From Aralia elata (Eukaryota; Streptophyta; Magnoliopsida; Apiales; Araliaceae), in NCBI GenBank assembly GCA_034770075.1, contig CM068386.1, forward strand, positions 47,462,896 through 47,526,895: a stretch of DNA of 64,000 nucleotides, written 5' to 3'. The notes beneath the pieces are model-generated. The model made no database searches, was not told the DNA's origin, and was given only the letters and a program-made list of their open reading frames with translations. Below are positions 1 to 10,860 of the stretch, piece by piece. The translations under genes and the position numbers were made by a program. The first letter of the stretch is position 1; the number at the start of each line of letters is the position of its first letter.

Positions 1-1371
1 CCTTTTCACTGGCAAATTTGGCGAAGGATTGGTTGTATTATCTTCCTTCCGGATCAATACAGTCATGGAGTGACATGAAAAAGCTTTTCTTAGAGAAGTA
101 CTTTCCTGCTTCAAAAGTAGCCAACATAAGGAAGGAGATATGCGAAATCCGATAATTCAGTGGAGAGACGTTGTATGAATATTAGGAAAGGTTCAAGAAG
201 TAGTGCTTTAGCTGTCCGCCATACCAAATAGATGATCAACACCTAATTCATTACTTTTATGAAGGGTTGGTACCCATGGATAGGAGTATGATTGATGCTG
301 CTAGTAGAGGAGCACTAGTGGACAAAACTACGGAGGCTGCAAAGAACTTAATTGCAAACATGGCGGCCAACTCACAGCAATATGGGACAAGGAATGTGCA
401 TACACCATAAAGGGTAAGTGAGGTAAGCATAAATAATTTGGAGCAATAGATTTCGGATTTAACTGTTGTGGTTAGACAATTAGCTACAGGAAACTTGCCA
501 GTCGCAAAGCCGTGTGGAATCTGTTTACAACCGAATCACAACACAGATGCATGCCCAACATTACAAGATGAGGAGCCTTCACAATAGGCTAATGCTATGG
601 GAAACTATCAGGCACAACCCCAAAAGAAGTATGATCCATACTCAAACACCTACAATCCAGGTTGGAGGGATCATCCGAACTTAAGCTATGGAGGGAATAG
701 GCCACCAACACAAGGAGGTTTTCCATCTAGGCAACAAGGTTTTCAACCGACTCAACCTCAGTATCAACCGAGACAAGCAGCTCCTGCAAATAATGGGCAA
801 TCCATGGAGGATATGTTCAAGGCATTTATGGGACAGTCACAACAATTCATGACTCAGACACAAGAATTCATGTAAGAAATAAGAACTTATGTTCAAGATC
901 TGAGGAACCAAGTGGGCCGGCTTGCTACCACAGTGGGAATGTTGGAATCTCAAGGTTCAGGAAAGTTGCCTTCTCAAACAGTTGTCAATCCAAGGGAGAA
1001 TTCTAGTGCGATTACACTAAGGAGTGGAAAAGAGCTGGAAGTACCCAAAGCAGTTGCTGATTTTGAGGAGGAGAAAGCCAAAGAGGAGATCGAGACACCT
1101 AAGGTAATCTCTAACCCAACTACTTCAATTAAGATTAAGCCATTACCTTTTTCACCTAGGAACCACAAGACTTCAAAGAAGAATGAACAAGAGAAGGAAA
1201 TTCTAGAAACCTTCAAGAAGGTAGAGGTAAACATCCCTCTTTTTTATGCTAAGTTTTTGAAAGAATTGTGCACTAACAAAAGGAAGTTGAAGAATGATGA
1301 AAGAGTCACTGTTGGAGAGAATGTGTCAGCAGTACTTCAAAGAAAAATACCTCCTAAATGTAAAGATCCAG
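1..1371 (+). mobile_element. Athila-type Ty3/Gypsy element B, segment 1 (gag)
   Basis: This is the first visible part of element B; its 5' LTR lies before the window. The segment ends at TCCAG (1367-1371), where chromovirus A is inserted. The same five bases recur at 14262-14266, and the reading frame resumes at 14267. The remaining parts of B are 14262-19280 and 28303-29170. Assignment to Athila rests on the LRSGK motif between gag and protease, the DLxAS protease and the downstream polymerase sequence. Confidence 0.85.
3..1371 (+). pseudogene. gag of Athila element B, 5' truncated by the window
   Basis: One reading frame runs from base 3 to 1371. It begins inside a Retrotrans_gag domain (AKDWLYYLPSGSI, then FLEKYFP), the capsid-like particle protein. 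A CCHC-like knuckle (CGICLQPNHNTDAC) lies near 519-560, followed by a Pro/Gln-rich stretch with YNPGWRDHPN and, near 1012-1032, the ITLRSGK motif seen between gag and protease in Athila relatives. At least seven in-frame stops (for example near 152, 175, 190, 408, 448, 586 and 873) make it non-functional. The longest open pieces are 597-875 and 912-1376. Its protease continues at 14267, beyond the inserted chromovirus. Confidence 0.85.
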
Positions 1372-4300
1372 TCTGACACCCCCAAATTCAGGTACCAATA
1401 CCTCGAATCTGGTGCTCACGATAAAGTACATCCATACACCTCTAAACAACATAAATTAACTAATGCGAAATAAATAAACATATGTTGTTCATTACAAAAG
1501 GTTTACTACGGTCCCAAGTTCTATAACCTTAAATAAATACATCGCAGAATACAATAATAATACAAAACGATTCCACGATTACATAACATGATAGTACATA
1601 TAACTATTCCTTAAGCTTTCCTTTGCCTTTGTCCACTTTGGAACTCCCCAGCTTAACTGCAATAGGTTCATGATATAGCAAGGGTGAGTAACTACTTTGC
1701 TCAACAAGTTTAAAATGAATAAAGAGGATATATCATGAATGAATGAGAATAATAATCGCATAGTTCAATAATTTAAGAAAACTGAAGAAATAGCTGACAA
1801 TATAATCAAAGTTCAAATGAAATAATGAATATTGATTATCTACTGCTGAGTGGTCCAATAGACCATGAACTTTTTGGCCAAAGGATCAGTCATTCAACTA
1901 ACCCTTTTAAACACCTGGTCCGTTAGTAGTACTTGAGGGGATCAGCCTCTCGTACCCTATGTATATGCATAACATTTAACTTTGACTGCATCGAATAACC
2001 GACACAATAAAATCCCCTAATAAGGGTTGCTCTCTCAGTCCAAGAATCCATACCAACAATCGGTTTAGGTAGCTTTTAAAAGTAATAACCTGTACATGTC
2101 TAGCCGAAACAAATGGCGTAGACTATTTCCTTAAATAGTTCATGAATGAAGAACTTACATTTCACAGTCCAACAACAGATAATGAATTCAAATGCACAAG
2201 ATGCGAATATCAATAATTATCCTTGATGTGGAGTAATTGACAATAATTAATCCACTAATATGGTTTGAAAGTAATAACTCCATTTGAGTCATGAAACTTG
2301 CAACAATATACAACATTTGTATAAGACAGGGAACTTGCTCAAATAAAAATAGTTGAGTAAGGAACTTGCAATAATATAGAATGATTGCTCAATCAATAAA
2401 TAACTCGCACAATAAACAAAAGTTGTATGGTTGAGAAAACCTGCCCAATGTTAAATTGAGCTAGGGTAAGGAAACTTGCCCAACACAAGGGTTAGACAAG
2501 CGTTAGGAAACTTGCCTAACATATACCTGTTTGCACAAAATAAAAATAGTGCATAAGGTTTAGAAACTTGCCTGATGCGCTGCTGCAATATTACAACACA
2601 CGCTCCTTAATATCCCACACATGTAAATACATATTCGTATAACAATTAGTCACATAAAGAGTAGGTTTAAACTAGACATAACATCATTAAAACACATTAA
2701 TTGCCACTACGACTACCCAGGCGGGGGTCTAAGGGGGCAGCGCCCCTGGAAGCCAAACGTAAGTTGCATCCAGGTTACTCAATTTACCCCTTAGGACAAT
2801 ACCAATTTGGTTGTCCCTTAATAATTAAGTAATTAAGGCTTAACAAGGTATATATAACTAACTTGTCTAATCATTTTGTACAAAAAATATAAGTTTTGGA
2901 CTCGTTGGAAAAATGCACTAGGTCCGACCTGACCTGACCCGGCCTGACCGAACCGACCCGGTCCAGACACGGAACTGACGCTGTGGTGTGAGGCTCATTG
3001 CTAGAACCCACGCTGCAGCGTCATTCCCGTGTCCTGACTCTACCGCGTGGTGTCGCTGCGGCATGAAGCTTAGTATTAGAAGTCACGCTGCAGCGTGAGC
3101 TTCGTTTCCCGTCTTCTGTCACGTGGCGCTGCGACGCCAAGCTTAGTGCTTGGAAGCGTTACTGCGGCGTGAGCTCCGTTCATTTCCCTTTTATGCCCCT
3201 CACTGCGGTGACGGTTGCAAGGTTTATGAATGATGCTGCAGTGTCATTCACCAGTAGCCAGATTCTGGGTTTGATCCCAGTTAGCGACTCCGACCTCTGC
3301 CCACTCCAACCTTCATATCTCCTCCTACACACGTTCAAATTGGTCCATTTCGGACTCTATGGACTCTAATTCATGGGCTACAACATATAAAAAATATAGA
3401 AGCACCTATAAACATTAACAAGTCCAAATATTTGATCAAAGTACAAAGTTATGCTCTGTTTTTCGATTTCCTGACAAGTTTTACAAAAATCATTACTACG
3501 AACTCGTTTTAACTCATTTTTGCTCCATTTCAATTGGGTTATGAAGGTAACTCATGGAACTACAATACCATAACAACAAATAAAATTAACAAATACGAAA
3601 TCATAGCTTTACAGTCCTCTAAAAGTCCAAACTGTCCAAGTTCATGTCCAAAGTTCATTGTTCTTGCTCCATTAAGTAAAGGTACGGATTTGTTCCATTT
3701 TTGTTCCACTTTGATATTATTAATGTCTTACATAACCTCTTAACAACATTTTCAAACATCTAGAACAAACAAAAATATTAAGAATCGCCATAAATCCGAC
3801 CCACAAAGCTAAGAGCTCAAAACTAAGAAAAACTCAAAAATCTTAACAAAAATCAAATGAAATGGATTGTGGTTGATTGTTTACCTCTGTAAATCCTTCC
3901 TAGAGGTTAAGAAGATTGTTAAGCTTTGCTTTGAGGGTTACTTCTTGCTTGGATTCTCTTCTTCCTCCACCCGTGCGCTTCTCCTTCTTCTTTCTTTCTT
4001 CTTCTTCGGCGACTCTCTTCCCTTTTTTCGGCGACTTTCTCCTTCTACTTTCTTCCCCTCTACAGCTCTCTCTCTATCTGCTGATGGAATGGGAGAGAAT
4101 AAATGATTTGGGAGAAGTGGAGGGAGTGATTTAGGGAGAAATGGGTTGGTTGCTCAAAGTTGTCCGACCCTCCCCTCTACTCTTATATTTGATTGGTCTA
4201 AAAATGGTGGGTTTGTTCCCTCTTGGAGTAACAAGCCAAAATAAATACCCAAATACACAAAAATATATCCGAAAACTCCCACTTTTGTACCCAAATTGGT

Positions 4301-4748
4301 AAATAACTCTACCCAAAATTAAAATGGGTACTCCCATAAATTATTGGGACGCATAAAAATAATTATTATGGGATTTGTCCATTTATTTGAAACATCCATA
4401 TAACATATTTCAGATATAAATTAAATCACCAATGAGCTCAAATAAATATTCCAGCGCTGGGAAAAATTATCACTTCGCTCACACGTATTAATGAAATTTA
4501 TTAAAATAGAAAAAGACACAAAAATATTATGGCATGAATAGTGCCTCGGGAAACGTGCATCGTGAATAGTGATTTAGCGACGCTACGCGAAATCAATTAT
4601 TCACTTAAACAAAACTATAACACGTAAAATTTCCCGCATTCACATAATCCAGGTTGTCACATAACCTTTAAACATGCAACACAAAAATAATATTAATAAA
4701 ATATAATATATCCATTAATAGGCAAATCCAGAATTTTCGGTCGTTACA
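1372..4748 (-). repeat. 3' LTR of chromovirus A
   Basis: This is the left copy of a 3.4 kb direct repeat shared with 10861-14261, beginning TCTGACACCC on the plus strand and ending GTTACA. Around 2280-2580 are about seven GGAAACTTGC-like units, and at 2970-3250 a GC-rich block of CGCTGCAGCG palindromes. A pyrimidine-rich tract (3950-4075) follows. Several short ORFs inside are not conserved between the two LTRs and are not called as genes. Confidence 0.93.
2968..3260. repeat. GC palindrome block in the 3' LTR of A
   Basis: GC-rich island in AT-rich LTR. TCACGCTGCAGCGTGA at 3083-3098 is a perfect 16-base palindrome. A second copy is at 3009-3023, and degenerate copies lie near 2977-2994, 3150-3172 and 3232-3250. 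The counterpart in the other LTR is near 12465-12750. Confidence 0.75.
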
Positions 4749-4760
4749 TCCTCCCCCCCT
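4749..4760 (-). other. Polypurine tract of chromovirus A
   Basis: On the minus strand the bases immediately before the 3' LTR read AGGGGGGGAGGA. This is the expected site and composition for the plus-strand primer of reverse transcription. Confidence 0.85.
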
Positions 4761-4815
4761 TATAAGAATTTTGTCCCCAGAATTACAATCTAGGTACGGA
4801 AAACTTAACATGGGT

Positions 4816-7800
4816 TCACTCAAAAAGTTGCGGATAATTCTTCCTCATCTTCTCTTCTAGCTCTCATGTGGCTTCTTCAGCTACGTGGTTCCTCCAAAAT
4901 ACTTTGACCGAATGGATGACCTTATTTCTTAATGTCTGTTCCTTCCAATCTAGTATTTGGATAGGAATCTCTTCATATGATAAGTCTTTCTCAACTTGAA
5001 TTAGTTCATAGGATATCACATGCTTGTAGTCGGGTTTATATGGTCGCAACACGGAGACGTGAAACACATTGTGAATGTGCTCAAGTTCAGGAGGTAAAGC
5101 TACCTCGTACGCCACTTCACCTACTTTCCTCAAAACTTCAAAAGGTCCTACGAACCTGTGACTCAATTTTCCTTTCTTTCCAAATCTGATCTTCCTCTTC
5201 CAGGGAGATACCTTCAAAAACACAAAGCTGCCCACTTCAAAGTCTTGCTTCTAGCGATGCAAATCAACATATTTCTTTTGTCGATCCTGAGCCACTACTA
5301 ATCGAGCTCTTATCACCTTGACGACATCCACAGTCTGCTGCACCAATTCAGGTCCCAACAGTCTTCGTTCGCCGATTTCGTCCCAATACAGAGGTGTTCG
5401 GCACTTCCTCCCGTATAATGCTTTGTATAGCGGCATGCCAATACTCGCATGATAACTGTTATTATAGGAACACTCCACCAATGGTAGGTGATCATCCCAG
5501 CTGCCTTTAAAATCCATCACACATGCTCTAAACATGTCCTCAAGCGTCTGAATCATTCGTTCGCTTTGCCCATCTATTTGAGGATGATATGCTGTACTCA
5601 ACCTCAACTGGGTTCCTAATCTTTCTTATAAGCTCTTCCAGAAATTTGACGTGAAACACGGATCTCTATCAGATACAATAGATACCGGCACTCCATGTCG
5701 TGGCATAACCTTTTTCACATATAAATTTGCTAGCTGTTCCAGATTGTACCTTATATTGATTGGTAGAAAATGTGCAGATTTAGTTAAACGATCCACGATC
5801 ACCCAGATCGCGTCGTAACCCTTCTGAGTTGGTGGAAGCCCCGTCACAAAATCCATCGTGATATGCTCCCATTTCCACTCTGGAATCTCCAGCAGTTGTA
5901 GCAGTCCACCCGGTTTCTGATGTTCTGCTTTTACCCTCTGACATGTCAAACATCGTCCAACATATTCTGCGACCTCCCTCTTCATGTTCGGCCACCAGAA
6001 GTGCTGACGCAAATCCTGATATATCTTGGTACTACCAGGGTGTATCGAGCACCTTGTAGAATGAGCTTTCTGCAAAATCTCTTCTCTCAACTCTGAAACC
6101 ATCGGTACCCAGATCCTCCCTTCGAACCTCAGCAGTCCCGTGCTATTAATTTTGTACTTCAATTCCTCTCCATCTGAGATTCGCTTCTTTATGGCAACAC
6201 ATTCATCATCCTTTTCTTGAGCCTCCTTTATCTTGTCTAGTAAAGTCGGACTCGCCTCTACTGCGAACAGTTTCTCGTCTGCATCTTTCGGATATTTGAC
6301 TCCCAAATCTAGTCTTTCCATGTCCTTTATTAGTTCTTCCTGAGCTGTCAGCATCATCAACTTATCTCTGCCCTTCCTACTTAGATCATCAGCTACTACA
6401 TTGGCCTTACTGGGATGGTATAGAATCTCATAATCGTAGTCCTTAATCAACTCCAGCCATCGCCTCTGCCTCATGTTTAGTTCCTTTTGAGTGAAGATGT
6501 ACTTCAGACTTTTGTGGTCTGTGTATATCTCACACTTCTCCCCATACAGATAGTGCCTCCAAATCTTTAGAGCAAACACCACTGCCGCTAGTTCCAGGTC
6601 ATGAGTCGGATACCCCTTCTCATAGTCCTTCAGCTGTCGTGACGTGTACGTAATGACCTTTCCATGCTGCATCAATATGCACCCAAGGCCTTTGTGTGAC
6701 GCATCACTGTACACCACAAATCCCCCTGTATCATCTGGTAGTGATAACACAGGTGCTTCACTAAGTTTCTTCTTCAACTCTAAGAAACTCTCTTCGCACT
6801 TATCCGTCCATACAAACTTCACAGTCTTCCTTGTCAAATTTGTCAATGGCGTCGCTATCTTTAAAAAATTCTGAATAAATCTCCGATAGTAACCTGCTAA
6901 TCCCAAGAAACTTCGGACTTCTGTTGGCGTCTTCAGTTGCTCCCAGTTTATTACTACTTCTACCTTCGCAGGATCTACTGATACACCATCCTTGTCAATT
7001 ACGTGCCCCAAAATTACACCCTTGTAGCCAAAATTCACACTTGGAAAACGGTGCATATAGCTTCTCCCTACTCAGCGTTTCCAAGGCTATCCTCAAATGC
7101 TCGATGTGTTCCTCCTCTGTCCTCGAGTAGACTAGAATGTCATCTATGAAAAAGACAATAAATTTATCTAGATATTGCTTGAACACTTTGTTCATCATGT
7201 CCATAAATGCTATTGGCGCGTTCGTCAGCCCAAACGACATCACCAAAAACTCAAAGTGTCCATATCTAGTTCTGAATGCTGTCTTTGGAATATCTTCTTG
7301 CCTCACCTTCAGTTGGTGATACCCCGTCCTCAAGTCAATCTTCGAAAAGTATTTCGCTCCCTTCAAATGGGTCAAACAAATCATCAATTCTGGGCAACGA
7401 GTATTTGTTCTTAATCGTGACTTTATTTAACTCTCGATAGTCAATACAAAGCCTCGGCGATCTGTCCTTCTTCTTCACGAACAGTACCGGCGCACCCCAC
7501 GGAGATACACTCGGACGAATATACCCCTTATCTAGCAGCTCCTGCAGTTGAACCATCAGTTCTTTCATCTCCACCGGTGCCATCCTGTATGGTGCCTTCG
7601 ATATCAGTGCTGTCCCCGGTACTAAATCGATTATGAACTCGACCTCTCTGTCCGGTGGTAAACCCGGTAACTCATCTGGAAAAACATCTAGAAATTCCCT
7701 TACAACCGGTATCTGACCCAACTCACCCTCTACTCTTCGGGTATCAACCACGTGAGCTAGATAACCTATGCAACCTTTTCTTAGCAATCTCGTCGCTTGC

Positions 7801-8299
7801 ATCATCGTTAGACAACAAGATTGTCTCGACGATTTACTACTGTAGAATACGACCTTCGACTTATTCAGAGTCTTTAGGTGTATACATTTCTTTTGGCAGT
7901 CAATCACAGCTCCATAATTAGACAACCAGTCCATTCCAAGGATAACGTCAAATTCTCTTAGTCGTATCGGAATCAAATTTACGCCCAAACTATATCCTCT
8001 TATTTCAGCATAGCAATTTCTATGAATATGTTCTACAGGAATAACTTCCTTATTAGCTACTTCCATATTCATAGGATTCTCTAATTTCTCACGAGGTAAA
8101 TTTAACTGTTTAGCAAATTCATCCGACATAAACGAACAAGTAGCACCCGAATCAAATAATACATATGCACTGATATTGTTGATCAAAATAATACTTGACA
8201 CCACGTCCTTTGACTCCACCGCATCCTGTACTGTCATGTTGAAAGTGCGTGCCGTGGGCCTATTGGTTTGGCTAGCTGGCCCTCCAATGTTCAGCCTGT
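4816..8299 (-). pseudogene. pol of chromovirus A: protease, RT, RNase H, integrase, chromodomain
   Basis: Polyprotein for reverse transcription and integration. Read on the minus strand: protease with FDSGATCSF near 8100-8170; RT from the FPDELPGLPP region (about 7640) with catalytic FIDD near 7140; RNase H with YSDASHKGLG near 6690-6720; integrase with an HHCC region (CLTCQ) near 5940 and DFVTGLPP near 5850; and a C-terminal chromodomain at about 4820-5000 (SYEEIPIQILD onward), which is thought to bind histone marks. Breaks are frameshifts near 7380 and 7030 and in-frame stops at 5626, 5251 and 4864. The last falls at the conserved Trp of the chromodomain. The final stop is at 4816-4818. Confidence 0.9.
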
Positions 8300-9353
8300 T
8301 GTTGTTGTTGCTATTGTTGTTGTTCCTATTGCCACTTGTTGCATCCCCCTTCCTTTTCGGGCAATCTTTGATTTGATGATCTGATGCTCCACATGAGAAG
8401 CATCCCGCTTTCTTTCCTTTTGGGCACTGATTAGCAAGGTGTCCCTGTTGCCCACAGTTGTAGCAAATCCCTTTGCCCTTCAAACACTCCCCCGAGTGAT
8501 TCTTTCCACAATTATTGCAATTATTACCCTTCCTAACCTCTCCTCCAGACTTGTTGCCACCAGAAGATTGGCTATCATTCCATTTCCTTTTATTTAGATT
8601 ACTTCCCCCGCTGCTTCCTCCCTTGTTTCCTTCGTGACCCTTCTTTTTGTCTTGATTGAACTTTGCTAGAGCCTCGTTACCTCCTTCGGTAATGATGGCC
8701 CTTTCCAACAGTGTAGAAAATGTGTCAATCCTTAAAACTGCCACCCTACTGTACACTCACGGTTTCAGGCCTAATTCAAATCTCCTTGCCTTTCTGGCTT
8801 CAGTGTCTACCTGGTGAGGTGCAAATCGGGCTAACTCATTAAATTTATCTGCATACTCTGCGACTGACATGTTCCCCTACTTGAACTCCAAAAACTTCAC
8901 CTCCATGTTCTACTGCATACTCTCTGGAAAATAGTTCTCGAAGAACAGCTCCTTGAAATGCTCCCATGGTATCACACCGTCTCCAGCATGGCCTTTGTTG
9001 GCCTTCTACCAATAGTTCGCTTCACCTTTCATCATAAAGGTGGTGAACCCTGTCTTCTGTTCTTTGACCACCCTTGCAACCTCGAACACTTTTTCTATTT
9101 CTTTGATCCAGGTTTGGGCTTCAATCGGGTCTAGTGTTCCCTTGAACTCGGGAGGTCCTACTAGCTTAAAATCCTTGAAGCTAGCCAAATGTTGCGCGGG
9201 CTGCCGCTCTGGTTGTTCTCCAATAGGTGGGGGTCTATTTTGTATAGCTTCTGCCAATAACTCAGCAAACGCTCTCATTGGGTCTGGATGACCCTGAGTG
9301 TTATTAATCGATTCCTCAACCCTTTGGTTTCGTGGCTGTCTTCTTGGAGGCAT
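8300..9353 (-). pseudogene. gag of chromovirus A
   Basis: Starts with MPPRRQPRNQ at 9353. A Retrotrans_gag domain follows (FKDFKLVGPPEFKG, then WEHFKELFFENYFP), then two zinc knuckles: CYNCGQQGHLANQC and CFSCGASDHQIKDC, near 8365-8470. The frame is in register with the protease. In-frame stops lie after the YW near 9006 and near 8914, 8880 and 8757. An Asn/Gly-rich linker follows the knuckles. The protein would form the particle that packages element RNA. Confidence 0.88.
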
Positions 9354-9749
9354 GATCTGATTAAAGAAAACTATCGGCTTTTACTAATAGATTTATGCCA
9401 TATGCAAAAAGTCATTTAAGTCAACAATTAAAAGTAAAAGCATCTATCAAACACATTTGATTTAAATAACACAACTGTATTTATAATCATACACCACTAT
9501 TTTAATACACCCAGACTCAACATGTGGCATACTTCTATAAACGCTCAAGGGTATGACCTACCAACCACTAACTATCCCCTAAAGAACAAAAGTGGGGACT
9601 AATAAATTTCCACCCCTCTATCAGAAACAAAATTGGGGTTCAACTACTATCCTATGCACGCTACAAGCACAGGGATTTACAACATAAGTATGCCCCTATT
9701 ATAACAAAAGTGGGACCTACTACAAGCATAATGATAAAAAAATAGTACA
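9354..9749 (-). other. Spacer between upstream ORF and gag of chromovirus A
   Basis: About 400 bases of AT-rich sequence on the sense path between the end of the upstream ORF and the gag start. It contains repeated AAAGTGGGRC/AAATTGGGG-like words (for example near 9587 and 9630) and no supported coding sequence. Confidence 0.5.
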
Positions 9750-10655
9750 TCACCGCCTACTACGGCGGAGTGCAGCTCGGAGCTCCCGTCGTGCCAGCCT
9801 GTCGACCACTCGGTGCCTAATCACGCGCCTGTTGCTCCCCTCATCCCTAGGGTACCTCCTCACCCTGTCCCTCAGCCTGCCAATGGAAGTGGTCAAGCCT
9901 AAACTGAGGGAATCAATCCTAGCTGCCCTGTCTACGCGGACTCTGTTCGCAACCTCTAGATCAAACTCTGTAGTCAAGGCTGCCAACTGCTCTATAGCCT
10001 CATCTCTCTCTAGACAAGTAGTTTCCAACTGATCCTCTACCCGCTCTATCTGTCCTACCAGCACCACATTCCTCTCTAAGAGATCATAAACCATCACACC
10101 AAGCTGAACAGAAGCCCCACGCTGACCTTGAACCTCTGCCTCTAGCTCAACAATCCTCTGGTCCTTTTCCTATAGCTTCTGGGTTAACTCAGCCTTTTCC
10201 CCTAAAGTCTGATAAGCTAATGACCTGTACTGCTCCTCTCGGTCCTAGTGACTCTGGTTTTGCTCCTCTAAGTGGGCTACTCGATTCTTGAGCTCCTCAT
10301 TTCTATTTGTCAGCTTTTCGATGATGTCACTAGCAGTAGTGCCCATGCCATCTGCATACTTGGGTGGCTCATCATCCTCCGTCACTGGATCCTCCTCGGG
10401 GTCCTCATCATCGACCTCATCACTTAACCGCCTTAGCACTCCTGTGGTAACTGCCTCCTCCTCAGAACCATACTCGACCTCAGACTCATCCCTAATGTCC
10501 ATCATCTCTGGCTCACTCGGCTGCACCTCCATTAAATGCCCTGCGTCCACATCAATGTCTGTGAACTCCACCTCTCCAGCAGGACTGGACTCTCCTATCT
10601 CAGACAACCTACAGCCATAGACAAAAACAAATAGACAGCAAGATGTCAGTGCCAC
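9750..10655 (-). pseudogene. Extra ORF upstream of gag in chromovirus A (acidic, coiled-coil-like)
   Basis: I do not recognise this gene. One minus-strand frame of 302 codons runs from 10655 to 9750 in the leader between PBS and gag, interrupted only by two TAG codons (10245-10247 and near 10170). The N-terminal half is very acidic (Glu/Asp runs around VDDEDPEEDP). The middle, from IEKLTNRNEELK onward, is rich in heptad-like Leu/Glu/Lys/Gln and looks like a coiled coil; the C-terminus is strongly basic (Arg-rich). Both stops could be one-base changes of CAG. A translated accessory protein is an inference. The start is uncertain, because a CTGTAG acceptor-like site lies just inside the ORF. 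Confidence 0.6.
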
Positions 10656-10846
10656 AATAAAATATATTCATTGATAAAATGAAATGATATTTTATCATGG
10701 ACAACTCGGCTCAATGGATTTCACAATCCACCTCCAGACATGATCACCAAATGAATCTCCTTGATTCACCTCCTAACGTACCCAATACGAGTTTAATACT
10801 AAGGTTATAACCTGGGTTTCACATTTCTAAAGCTTATAATCTACAA

Positions 10847-10857
10847 CTCTGATACCA
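10847..10857 (-). other. Primer binding site of chromovirus A (initiator Met tRNA)
   Basis: The minus strand reads TGGTATCAGAG three bases after the 5' LTR, matching the complement of the 3' end of plant initiator tRNA-Met. It fixes the element's orientation. Confidence 0.9.
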
Positions 10858-10860
10858 ACC

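Noticed and set aside
3867..4134. Overlapping Ser/Phe/Leu-rich ORFs in the LTR of A
   Set aside because: Both read through the same pyrimidine-rich tract in two frames; this is low complexity, not coding.
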